Of a stretch of 7,429 nt of DNA, positions 1-7,429 are shown one piece after another. The DNA comes from Gemmatimonas sp. UBA2094 (GTDB taxonomy: Bacteria; Gemmatimonadota; Gemmatimonadetes; Gemmatimonadales; Gemmatimonadaceae). Made by a program: the position numbers and the translations under genes. The notes under the pieces were generated by a model, which searched no databases, was not told the origin of the DNA, and saw only the letters and a list, made by a program, of their open reading frames with translations. The stretch spans positions 1 to 7,429 of the forward strand of contig DCZC01000129.1 of the NCBI GenBank assembly GCA_002331565.1, given 5' to 3'. The stretch's first letter is position 1, and every line of letters begins with the position of its first letter.

Positions 1-1062
1 GATCGCCCGCGGCTCCACCTGCGCCACGACGCCGTCGCGGGCCGCCACGAACAGCGCCACCTCCGCCGCCTGCGGCAGGAGCCCCGGATCATCCACCACC
101 GCCGGGTCGCCCCCCTGGGCTTCGATGATCTGCTGGAACTTGCGGGCGGCCTGGCCGCTGGCAATGGCGACCTCCATGCGGCGGCGGGCGTCATGCCGTG
201 TCGACGCCACGCCGCCCAGCAACAGCATTTCGGTGCCAAGCGCGTAGGTAACGTCCATCAGATCGGCCGGGCCCTCGCCACGCAGCGCGGCGATCGCCTC
301 CGCCACTTCCAGGGCGTTACCGCAGGCCCGGCCCAGCGGACGGTCCATGGCCGTGAGCAGCGCCACCACCGGACAGCCATGATCGGCACCCAGTTCGATC
401 ATCGTGCGCGCCAGCGTCAGCCCGCGATCGAGCTCCGGCAGGAACGCGCCGGACCCGTATTTCACGTCGAGCACCAGACCGGTGAGCCCCTCGGCCAGTT
501 TCTTCGACATGATGCTCGCGGCAATGAGCGGAATGCTTTCGACGGTTGCGGTCGCATCGCGCAAGGCGTACAGCTGGCGATCGGCCGGCGCGATCTCGCG
601 CGTCTGTCCGATGAGCGCGCAGCCGATGGCCTCGAGCTGCGCCGTGGCCCGCGCCAGCGGCAGATCCGTGCGGAATCCGGGGATCGACTCCAACTTGTCG
701 AGCGTACCACCCGTGTGGCCCAAGCCGCGCCCCGACATCATCGGCACGGCCACGCCACACGCGGCGACGAGCGGCGCCAACACCAGCGACACCTTGTCCC
801 CCACGCCACCGGTGGAGTGCTTGTCCACCCGGCCGACGGACAGATGATCCAGCTGCAGCGTGGATCCGCTCTCGAGCATGGCGTTGGTGAGCGCCACGAT
901 CTCTTCGCGGTCGAGGCCGACGAAGAAGATGGCCATCGCCAACGCGGCCATTTGGTAGTCGGGCACTTCGCCCGCGGCGTAGTGCTTCATGAGAGAGCGC
1001 CATTCGGTAGCGGCGATGCGGCCACCGTTGCGCTTCCGTTCGATCAACGTTCGAGCTTCCAT
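1..1062 (-). CDS. Pyrimidine-nucleoside / thymidine phosphorylase, partial (C-terminus beyond left edge)
   Basis: The reverse strand is open from an ATG at 1062 to base 1, giving 354 codons without a stop. The family is usually about 430-440 residues, so roughly 80 C-terminal residues lie outside the window. The enzyme catalyses phosphorolysis of thymidine and often uridine or deoxyuridine to the base plus (deoxy)ribose-1-phosphate in cytosolic pyrimidine salvage. Visible motifs are the phosphate-binding KHSTGGVGDK at residues 81-90, the family signature SGRGLGHTGGTLDKLE at 110-125, and base-contacting R168, S183 and K187, followed by DVKYGSGAF. These positions match pyrimidine-nucleoside phosphorylase (Pdp) numbering closely, but sequence alone does not separate Pdp from DeoA, so no symbol is given. 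An in-frame TGA lies two codons upstream of the ATG, fixing 1062 as the most upstream start, and MEARTLIERKRNGG resembles the normal N-terminus. Only a weak AGG lies upstream. The gene is divergent from the TPR gene at 1068. Confidence 0.95.
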   Translation of the reverse strand, partial: MEARTLIERKRNGGRIAATEWRSLMKHYAAGEVPDYQMAALAMAIFFVGLDREEIVALTNAMLESGSTLQLDHLSVGRVDKHSTGGVGDKVSLVLAPLVAACGVAVPMMSGRGLGHTGGTLDKLESIPGFRTDLPLARATAQLEAIGCALIGQTREIAPADRQLYALRDATATVESIPLIAASIMSKKLAEGLTGLVLDVKYGSGAFLPELDRGLTLARTMIELGADHGCPVVALLTAMDRPLGRACGNALEVAEAIAALRGEGPADLMDVTYALGTEMLLLGGVASTRHDARRRMEVAIASGQAARKFQQIIEAQGGDPAVVDDPGLLPQAAEVALFVAARDGVVAQVEPRAI

Positions 1063-1067
1063 ACGTC

Positions 1068-1832
1068 ATGCCAACCTACATCACCATTCCGATCGCTGCA
1101 CGGCTCCTCCGGTGGACGCGCCGCCGGTGGAGCGGGGGTCTGCTGGGGCTCGTGGCACTGATCGCCACGGCTCCGTATCGCGGGGCCCACGCCCAGATGA
1201 CGGCGGCGAGTGTCGCGAAATCGGCCGAACCAAGTACATACGCGGAGTTGTGGCAGGCGGCGGCGCTGGCGGTCGATCAGGGCGAGTTCGAGAAAAACGA
1301 AGCGGTACGCAGTGCGCTGTACGCAAAGGCCACGAGTTATGCGCGACGGGCCGTGGCCCTCAACGCCATGGATGCGGAGGGGCATTTTCACCTCTCGCGC
1401 GCACTCGGACGCACGGCGCTGGCGCTCGGTCCGCGCGAGCGCGTGAAGTACGGCATCGAAGTACGCGATGAGGCCTTGGCCGCGCTCAAGCTGGCCCCGC
1501 GTCATCCCGGGGCGCTGCACGTGTTGGGCGTGTGGAACGCCGAGATCATGCGCCTGAGCGGCATTTCGCGCGCGGTGGCGAAGGCGTTTCTCGGCGGGCA
1601 GGTGTTCGGTACGGCGTCATGGAGCGAAGCCGTGCGGTATCTCGAACTGGCCGTGGAGATCGAACCGACGCGCCTCGTGCACCGGCTCGATGTTGCCCGC
1701 ATCTATCGCGACACGAACCGCACCAATGATGCGCGCGCCGCCTACCGTGCCGCGATCGCGTCGCCGGCCAGCGATCCGAACGATGCCGTGTACCGGCAGC
1801 AGGCGGTCGACGAACTCCGGAAACTGCGCTGA
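1068..1832 (+). CDS. Exported TPR-fold protein resembling the RMDN (regulator of microtubule dynamics) family
   Basis: The 254-residue protein has an N-terminal export signal: a long basic region ending TRRRW (17-21), a hydrophobic core at about 23-35 and an AHA|Q cleavage site after residue 42. The arginine cluster loosely recalls a Tat motif, though a Sec signal is equally possible. The mature part is helical. YARRAVALN (91-99), EALAALKLAPRHPGALHVLGVW (135-156) and WSEAVRYLELAVEIEP (185-200) follow the arrangement in RMDN-type TPR proteins, where an LG-x-W motif after one repeat and a short loop precede the next. It is probably a periplasmic scaffold; its partner is unknown. The ATG at 1068 is the only start that keeps the whole signal peptide, but it has no Shine-Dalgarno and sits 5 bp from the divergent phosphorylase start, so translation may be leaderless. 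LigA follows after 51 bp on the same strand. The RMDN resemblance is from memory of the family. Confidence 0.8.
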   Translation: MPTYITIPIAARLLRWTRRRWSGGLLGLVALIATAPYRGAHAQMTAASVAKSAEPSTYAELWQAAALAVDQGEFEKNEAVRSALYAKATSYARRAVALNAMDAEGHFHLSRALGRTALALGPRERVKYGIEVRDEALAALKLAPRHPGALHVLGVWNAEIMRLSGISRAVAKAFLGGQVFGTASWSEAVRYLELAVEIEPTRLVHRLDVARIYRDTNRTNDARAAYRAAIASPASDPNDAVYRQQAVDELRKLR

Positions 1833-1874
1833 CGCGGGCTCATTGCCCTCCGGGACGACGCGCATCATCGGTAG

Positions 1875-3941
<2,067 letters not shown>

Positions 3942-3942
3942 C

Positions 3943-4527
3943 GTGACGCCTCGAGAAAGCGACCGTCACGGAAGCATGCGCCCCGTCACCAGCCTCCCGC
4001 CCCGCATCGTATCGGTCCCGGTCGAATTCTTCGCCGGCCTGCGTCAGTCGGCCCTCACCGCCCACGCGAATGCCTCCGTTCTGTCCGTGGATGCGATCCG
4101 CGACGCGGGCTTCGCCGCCGGCAAGGCGCTGTACGACCATTTCGGCAGCTGGCTGGCGGAACAGGGTGAGGCCCACCCCGATCGGCTGTCCGACGAACGC
4201 TTCTCGCGGCTGCTCGAGGCCTACTTTCGCGGCATCGGCTGGGGAAAAGTCGAAATGCAGCCGCTCAGCGATGCCGTGATGGCGCTCGACGTGTCCGACT
4301 GGGGCGAAGCGTCCGGGCAGGCCGGCGGCTGCCTGGTGAGCTCGGGCATATTCGCCGGATTCTTCGGGCGCCTGGCCGGCGCCCCGCTCAGCGTGCTGGA
4401 AGTGGAGGCCGCCCACCAGGGTCCCGGCCGCGCGCGCTTCCTGCTCGGCTCGATCGACGTGATGGGCCACGTGTGGGAAGCGATGGAGCGCGGTATCCCG
4501 TACGACCGCGCCGCCGCGTCGGCGTAA
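3943..4527 (+). CDS. V4R (4-vinyl reductase-like) domain protein, ligand unknown
   Basis: The 194-residue soluble protein has the V4R pattern in its second half: GGCLVSSGIFAGFFGRLAG (128-146), then PLSVLEVEAAHQGPGRARFLLGS (about 148-170), matching the family run of Cys, Gly-rich helix, V-x-E and a G-x-x-x-hydrophobic end. The first half (FFAGLRQSALTAHANASVLS...AGFAAGKALYDHF) fits the usual helical lead-in. V4R domains are predicted small-molecule-binding modules, found in bacteriochlorophyll-related and aromatic-sensing regulator proteins. In this protein two cysteines usual in the family, after V-E and before the final strand, appear to be alanines (A157, A164); only C130 remains. The start could be GTG at 3943, 1 bp after the ligA stop with GGACGG about 6 nt upstream, or ATG at 3976 (residue 12), which gives a cleaner N-terminus. 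Its tight spacing implies translational coupling with ligA. There is no fused DNA-binding or signalling domain, so the function is unassigned. Confidence 0.75.
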   Translation: MTPRESDRHGSMRPVTSLPPRIVSVPVEFFAGLRQSALTAHANASVLSVDAIRDAGFAAGKALYDHFGSWLAEQGEAHPDRLSDERFSRLLEAYFRGIGWGKVEMQPLSDAVMALDVSDWGEASGQAGGCLVSSGIFAGFFGRLAGAPLSVLEVEAAHQGPGRARFLLGSIDVMGHVWEAMERGIPYDRAAASA

Positions 4528-4541
4528 TCCGCGTCGGCGGC
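4510..4541. repeat. 11-bp direct repeat and GC-rich inverted repeat between convergent genes
   Basis: CCGCGTCGGCG occurs twice, at 4514-4524 and 4529-4539, spanning the stop codon of the V4R gene. GCCGCCG at 4510-4516 is also complementary to CGGCGGC at 4535-4541, with an 18-base loop. No T-run follows on either strand, so this is at best a poor candidate for an intrinsic terminator shared by the two convergent genes, whose ends are only 19 bp apart. In such GC-rich sequence chance is a real alternative. Confidence 0.35.
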
Positions 4542-4546
4542 AGTCG

Positions 4547-5086
4547 TCACACCACCGGGCTCGGCAACAAGCCCACGTACTTCGGGTTCGGGTGCAGTTC
4601 GCCGTCCACGAAGAGTTCACGGTCCCACGGCAGCACGATCATCGCCTGCGTCGCGAAGGCGTGGTAATCGGGGGCGTAGTGCCCCGTGCGGATACTCACG
4701 GCGGTGCGCACCTCCCGCGCGCCGGCGTTGACCACGGCCCCCACGGCCAACCGCAGTGTCGCGCCGGAGTCGCAGGTCTCATCCACCACGAGCACGCGCT
4801 GGCCCCGCACATCGGCCGGCACGGCCCCGAATACGGCGGGCGTCTCCCGCACCTGCTCGGCATGGTAGCGGCGCGAAATCAGGATCGAGTGGAACGGCCG
4901 GTCGAGGATCGCCGCCACGGCCGCCCCCGGCACGACGCCCGCCGTGGCGACAGCCACGATGACGTCGGGCATCCAGTCACGTGCCACCCGCACGGCCAGT
5001 GCCCGTGAGAGTTCGCCGAACAACGGCCAATCGACAACGAGCACGCCCTTCGAAGGGTCGGGGGCATACGGCTGCGGGACAGGCAT
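4547..5086 (-). CDS. Phosphoribosyltransferase-domain protein (COG2236 / xanthine-guanine PRTase-like)
   Basis: The 179-residue cytosolic protein carries the type I phosphoribosyltransferase PRPP loop VLVVDETCDSGATL (98-111), in which acidic Asp102-Glu103 is followed by the D-S-G-A-T phosphate loop. Upstream, MPDVIVAVATAGVVPGAAVA (39-58) is the PPi-loop strand and turn, and VLPWDRELF (151-159) is the C-terminal segment typical of the COG2236 group, which is related to xanthine-guanine and hypoxanthine PRTases. It probably transfers phosphoribose from PRPP to a purine base; the substrate cannot be read from sequence, so no symbol is given. The ATG at 5086 is chosen because GGAG lies 7 nt upstream and homology begins soon after; longer in-frame starts would add unrelated residues. 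The gene converges on the V4R gene, with 19 bp between stop codons, and is divergent from the TPR-ParA unit. A stable hairpin lies 27 nt upstream of the start. Confidence 0.87.
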   Translation of the reverse strand: MPVPQPYAPDPSKGVLVVDWPLFGELSRALAVRVARDWMPDVIVAVATAGVVPGAAVAAILDRPFHSILISRRYHAEQVRETPAVFGAVPADVRGQRVLVVDETCDSGATLRLAVGAVVNAGAREVRTAVSIRTGHYAPDYHAFATQAMIVLPWDRELFVDGELHPNPKYVGLLPSPVV

Positions 5087-5093
5087 TCCACGG

Positions 5094-5097
5094 CTCC
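5094..5097 (-). promoter_or_regulatory. Ribosome binding site GGAG of the phosphoribosyltransferase
   Basis: On the minus strand GGAG is followed by a 7-base spacer and the ATG at 5086. It is one of the few clear Shine-Dalgarno signals in the window and decides the start in favour of 5086 over the upstream in-frame ATG candidates. Confidence 0.65.
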
Positions 5098-5113
5098 GCT
5101 GAGGTCTCGCGTA

Positions 5114-5137
5114 GTGTACCCCCATCCGGAGGTACAC
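5114..5137 (-). promoter_or_regulatory. Hairpin or operator dyad upstream of the phosphoribosyltransferase
   Basis: On the minus strand GTGTACCTCC and GGGGGTACAC flank a GGAT tetraloop. As RNA this is a 10-bp stem with a single U-G wobble. On the plus strand the same position is a C-A mismatch, so the structure is better formed in the minus-strand transcript. It ends 27 nt before the start codon and is not followed by a U-run, so it does not look like an intrinsic terminator. As DNA the 7-bp outer arms GTGTACC/GGTACAC would also suit a dimeric repressor. Whether transcription begins upstream of it is unknown. Confidence 0.5.
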
Positions 5138-5325
5138 GCCAATCAGCGCGGGCCTGACGTGGCGGAGGGCGCTGGCGCGGCTTGTAGCCAACGGTGCGTA
5201 CGGATACTTTTGCCGGAGACGTATGCAGGCGGCGGCGCGGTGCATCGCGATGTCGTCCTCCATTGGGCGACGGGAGGCTTTCGCGCCGGCGCCATTTCCT
5301 TTCCCTCACGATTCACCGCGCGCGC

Positions 5326-5826
5326 ATGACTTGGTGGCGCCGCCTCGTGGGCGGCTCGTCCGGACGCAATTCGAAAAAGCCGGACTTTCTGGCTGAAGCG
5401 ATCGATCTCGAGTCGCGTGGCGATTACGCCAACGCGCTGACGTCGTATCGGCTCGCACTGCGCGAGCGCCCCGACGATCCCGGCGTGTTGCAGAACATCG
5501 CCATCGCCTTCTCCAAGACGGGCCAGCCGGAAGAGGCCATCCGCACGTATCGCCGGGCTCTGCAGATCGATCCCGATCTCGCGGGAGCGCATTATGGTCT
5601 GGCATTTCTGCTGCTCAAGCGTGGCGACACCGCGCACGCGGGCATGCATCTCGAGGGGTTTTTGCGCACGACAGCTCCGGACGACCCAGCCTCGGCCAAG
5701 TTCCGCGCTCACGCGGAGCGGACACTCGCCGAGCTGAGCGGCACGTCGCCTCACGCCGACACGTCGAACGGACCCGACGCGGCCGTCGACGTCGACGCCG
5801 ATACCGACCACGCGGGCGAGGGCTGA
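5326..5826 (+). CDS. Small TPR-repeat protein paired with a ParA-like ATPase
   Basis: From the ATG at 5326 the product is 166 residues. It opens with a short basic, tryptophan-rich segment, [10 protein letters not shown], then a Ser/Gly/Lys linker. Three tetratricopeptide repeats follow at about 20-51 ([18 protein letters not shown]), 52-85 ([18 protein letters not shown]) and 86-119 ([18 protein letters not shown]). The C-terminal tail from about 137 is disordered-looking and acidic. There is no signal peptide, so it is probably a cytoplasmic protein-binding adaptor. ATG 5326 is preferred over a GTG at 5194 because the extra 44 residues are low-complexity Arg-rich, but no Shine-Dalgarno precedes 5326, and GTG 5347 is another possible start. 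The stop is followed after 1 bp by the ParA ATG (TGACATG), which suggests coupled translation and a shared role. The partner of the TPRs is not known; the ATPase is the obvious candidate. Confidence 0.8.
   Translation: MTWWRRLVGGSSGRNSKKPDFLAEAIDLESRGDYANALTSYRLALRERPDDPGVLQNIAIAFSKTGQPEEAIRTYRRALQIDPDLAGAHYGLAFLLLKRGDTAHAGMHLEGFLRTTAPDDPASAKFRAHAERTLAELSGTSPHADTSNGPDAAVDVDADTDHAGEG
5784..5797. repeat. 14-bp perfect palindrome near the 3' end of the TPR gene
   Basis: CGTCGACGTCGACG reads the same on both strands and ends 30 bp before the ParA start. It encodes part of the acidic Val-Asp-Val-Asp-Ala tail, so codon repetition explains it equally well. It does not resemble the known parS consensus, which has a GTTTCACGTGAAAC core. 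Confidence 0.4.
5818..5821 (+). promoter_or_regulatory. Ribosome binding site GAGG of the ParA-like gene
   Basis: GAGG is followed by a 6-base spacer before the ATG at 5828. It lies inside the last codons of the TPR gene, consistent with translational coupling, and supports the chosen start. Confidence 0.6.
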
Positions 5827-5827
5827 C

Positions 5828-6595
5828 ATGGGGCGCGTGCTCTCGATCGTCAGCCAGAAGGGTGGCGTGGGCAAGACCACCACGGCGGTGAATCTCGCGG
5901 CCGCCTTCGCGCGCCGCGGCCTCAAGACGCTGCTGGTCGACGCGGATCCGCAGGGCGCGGTGCGCTACGGGGTGGGGCTGCGCCGCGGACATCCCACGGC
6001 GGGGTTCGACGATTACCTGCGCGGTGACAATGCCCTGCGCGAGGTAATTCTCCCCACGGCGCTGCCGTGGCTGCGGGTGATTCTGGCGGGCAGCGTGAGC
6101 GACATGGCCGACCACACCGAGTTCCAGAAGCGTGTGGGCGAGACCACGGTGCTCGCCGACCTGCTGAACATGGCGCGTGAGCGCTGCCATGTGGTGGTGG
6201 TGGACACACCGCCCGGGCTCGGGGCCGTCGCACGCCGGGTGCTCGCGGCCAGCCAGCACGTGGTGGTGCCTCTGCAGTGCGAGCCGCTCGCCCTGCAGAC
6301 GACGCCGCAGATCCTGCGCGCCATTCAGGACGTGGTGGCCGAGAACGAGGAGCTCACGCTGGAAGGAATTCTCCTCACGATGTACGAAGCGGAGAACCCG
6401 GCGACCGAACGCGTCGTGCACTACGTCCGTAAGCACCTGCCCCAGCACCTCGTGTTCGATGTGCCGGTGCCACGAACGTCTGCTACGGCCGATGCCTTTG
6501 CGGCCGGGCAGCCCGTGGTGCTGCGGACGCCTGCCGATCCGGCCAGTCAGGCGTACGTGAACATCGCCACGCGTCTCGCCGAACGGTTCGTCTGA
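5828..6595 (+). CDS. Orphan ParA/Soj-family ATPase (MinD/ParA superfamily)
   Basis: The 255-residue protein matches the size of chromosomal Soj/ParA and has no N-terminal HTH. It has the deviant Walker [10 protein letters not shown] (10-18), including signature Lys11 and Lys16, the Walker A' VDADPQG (37-43) with Asp40, and Walker [10 protein letters not shown] (122-130) with Asp126. The C-terminal part keeps the ParA pattern (GILLTMY...[11 protein letters not shown]...VPRT...AGQPVV). Such ATPases dimerise on ATP, bind nucleoid DNA or membrane, and position chromosomes, plasmids or protein complexes. Two deviations stand out: Ala44 replaces the usual Asn after DPQG, and the usual R-N-x-x-L-x-E-A-P-S segment is [12 protein letters not shown]. 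No ParB or parS is present, so this is unlikely to be the main chromosome-segregation ParA. It sits 1 bp after the TPR gene, with the lipoprotein gene immediately downstream; the cargo is unknown. Confidence 0.93.
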   Translation: MGRVLSIVSQKGGVGKTTTAVNLAAAFARRGLKTLLVDADPQGAVRYGVGLRRGHPTAGFDDYLRGDNALREVILPTALPWLRVILAGSVSDMADHTEFQKRVGETTVLADLLNMARERCHVVVVDTPPGLGAVARRVLAASQHVVVPLQCEPLALQTTPQILRAIQDVVAENEELTLEGILLTMYEAENPATERVVHYVRKHLPQHLVFDVPVPRTSATADAFAAGQPVVLRTPADPASQAYVNIATRLAERFV

Positions 6596-6602
6596 GTTGC
6601 CT

Positions 6603-7427
6603 GTGAACCGCATGCTGTTGGTCGGCGGGATCGTCGCGGTGGTCGCCGCGGCCGCCTGCGCCGACGTGGGTACGGGCCCCGAAGTGGCCGCCGCCATCGA
6701 GTTCGCGCCCTTCGCGTTTCCGAGTGTGGTCGTGGGCGACACCCTCCGCGACTCGCTCGGCGTGGCGACGCCCATACGGGCCATCGTGCGGAACTCGGCC
6801 GGTGACATCATCACCGGCGCTCGCCCCACGTATCTGTACGCGGACATCCTTCGCGACTCGGCACTGCGCGTGGACAGCAGTACGGGCGTGCTCGTGGCCC
6901 GCGCCAAGGTGAGTTCGGGGCGCCTGGCGGCCCGTATCGGTTCGGCGCTTCAGGTGATCAAGCCGTTCATTGCCACCATCCGCCCGGATTCCGTGGTGCG
7001 GGGAACCGACCCGTCGGCGCTCATCGTGTCGCTCCTGCCCGACACCGGCCGCGCCCGCGCGCAGGGGAATACCACCGGTGACTTGAGTGTGCGCGTGTTC
7101 AACCGGCAGGGGACGACGACCACGGGGGTCAACGACTGGCTGGTGAGCTACCGGCTCGTGAAGCCCGCCAACCCCACCAATGACACCACGCGCAGCACGT
7201 TCCTCGTGAACGAGAATCTGAGTCCGTCGATCGTGGACACCACCGGGAGCGATGGTGGCGCGGCGCGGCGCGTACGCGTGCGCCCTTCCCTGTTCCCGGC
7301 GGCCCAAGGGTCGGCGCGCGTCACCGACACAGTCATTGTAGAGGCCACGGTCCGATACCGCGGGCAGGTGCTCCGGGGCGCGCCGGTGCGCATCGTCGTG
7401 CCAGTCATCCGGCCGGCCTCGCAGTAG
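6603..7427 (+). CDS. Probable lipoprotein with Ig-like (Big_2-style) domains
   Basis: Starting from GTG 6603 gives 274 residues. The N-terminus has Arg3, a hydrophobic core, MLLVGGIVAVV, and a lipobox AAAC ending at Cys19, so the mature protein is probably lipid-anchored and outside the cytoplasm. The rest is beta-strand-like, rich in Val, Thr, Asp and Ser, with Ig-like features such as RAIVRNSAGDIITGARPTYLY and VDSSTGVLVARAKVSSG (the usual bacterial Ig-like strand and turn order) and a second region around LSVRVFNRQGTTTTGVNDWLVSYRLV. No enzyme motif is seen. Other starts are TTG 6597, 1 bp after the ParA stop, and ATG 6612, which would lose the positive charge before the core; GAG six bases before GTG 6603 favours that choice. 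It probably shares a transcript with the ATPase, but an extracytoplasmic protein is not an obvious partner for a cytosolic ParA. The Ig assignment is moderate; a search with Pfam Big_2 or a structure prediction would settle it. Confidence 0.7.
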   Translation: MNRMLLVGGIVAVVAAAACADVGTGPEVAAAIEFAPFAFPSVVVGDTLRDSLGVATPIRAIVRNSAGDIITGARPTYLYADILRDSALRVDSSTGVLVARAKVSSGRLAARIGSALQVIKPFIATIRPDSVVRGTDPSALIVSLLPDTGRARAQGNTTGDLSVRVFNRQGTTTTGVNDWLVSYRLVKPANPTNDTTRSTFLVNENLSPSIVDTTGSDGGAARRVRVRPSLFPAAQGSARVTDTVIVEATVRYRGQVLRGAPVRIVVPVIRPASQ

Positions 7428-7429
7428 CC

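Larger units (their letters stand above)
5087..5325. promoter_or_regulatory. Divergent intergenic region between the phosphoribosyltransferase and TPR-ParA units
   Basis: This 239-bp stretch is the longest non-coding gap in the window and must hold promoters for two divergent units. Seen in it are the hairpin at 5114-5137, a 10-bp perfect palindrome CATCGCGATG at 5243-5252, and another, GCGCCGGCGC, at 5283-5292. A plus-strand promoter guess is TTGTAG (5182-5187) with GATACT (5203-5208), but the spacer is only 15 bp and matches to consensus are poor. No convincing -35/-10 pair is seen for the minus gene. A GTG-started extension of the TPR gene back to 5194 is possible, but its Arg/Cys-rich translation looks non-coding. 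Confidence 0.5.

Noticed and set aside
193..1161. 322-codon plus-strand open frame over the phosphorylase
   Set aside because: The minus strand carries the full phosphorylase signatures here; the plus translation is Arg/Gln/His-rich and shows no domain.
4510..4541. Rho-independent terminator between the convergent genes
   Set aside because: The stem is short with an 18-base loop, and there is no T-run on either strand.
5243..5252. Palindromes CATCGCGATG and GCGCCGGCGC (5283-5292) as operators
   Set aside because: Ten-base palindromes are expected by chance in sequence this GC-rich, and neither is repeated in the window.
5194..5325. N-terminal extension of the TPR gene from GTG 5194
   Set aside because: The added 44 residues are Arg/Cys-rich without homology-like character, while ATG 5326 begins a plausible short basic segment before the repeats.
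5223..5396. Possible 57-codon small gene (ATG 5223, GGAG four bases upstream) overlapping the TPR start out of frame
   Set aside because: Translation is Pro/Arg-rich and featureless, the Shine-Dalgarno spacing is short, and it enters the TPR gene. A leader-peptide role cannot be excluded but is not supported.
5784..5797. parS centromere-like site
   Set aside because: The sequence lacks the conserved parS core, and no ParB gene is present in the window.
5615..6907. 430-codon open frame on the minus strand across the TPR, ParA and lipoprotein genes
   Set aside because: Low-complexity Arg/His/Gly translation, no motif, and it lies antisense to the clear ParA gene; it is a high-GC artefact.

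Overview
The window is about 7.4 kb of GC-rich (roughly two-thirds G+C by eye), densely coding bacterial chromosome. Weak Shine-Dalgarno signals, a linked orphan ParA, small TPR proteins, a V4R-domain protein and an Ig-like lipoprotein together suggest a Gemmatimonadota-type organism. That placement is inference from gene style; no rRNA or other taxonomic marker is present. I see no insertion sequence, phage gene, CRISPR array, tRNA or rRNA, so this reads as a resident core or near-core region.

Layout. (1) 1-1062, minus: pyrimidine-nucleoside/thymidine phosphorylase, cut by the left edge so that its C-terminus is missing. (2) 1068-4527, plus: an apparent operon of an exported RMDN-like TPR protein, NAD-dependent DNA ligase LigA, and a V4R-domain protein whose start lies 1 bp after the ligA stop. 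(3) 4547-5086, minus: a COG2236-type phosphoribosyltransferase, convergent with the V4R gene. (4) 5087-5325: a divergent intergenic region with a strong minus-strand hairpin just upstream of the phosphoribosyltransferase. (5) 5326-7427, plus: a tight unit of a small TPR protein, a ParA/Soj-like ATPase, and a lipoprotein with probable Ig-like domains.

How the genes fit together. The two minus-strand genes both act at the nucleoside/nucleobase salvage level (phosphorolysis and PRPP-dependent transfer), but they are separate transcription units. LigA is the housekeeping replication and repair ligase. Its flanking TPR and V4R partners have no obvious link to DNA joining and may simply share its transcript. 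The TPR-ParA-lipoprotein group is the least explained part: a ParA without ParB, HTH domain or parS in the window, preceded 1 bp upstream by a TPR protein, could be a positioning ATPase with a TPR adaptor. No clear defence system or other new system is demonstrable. The best leads are this orphan ParA unit, the 10-bp-stem hairpin before the phosphoribosyltransferase, the 5-bp divergent start-start arrangement at 1062/1068, and the cysteine-less V4R protein fused transcriptionally to ligA.
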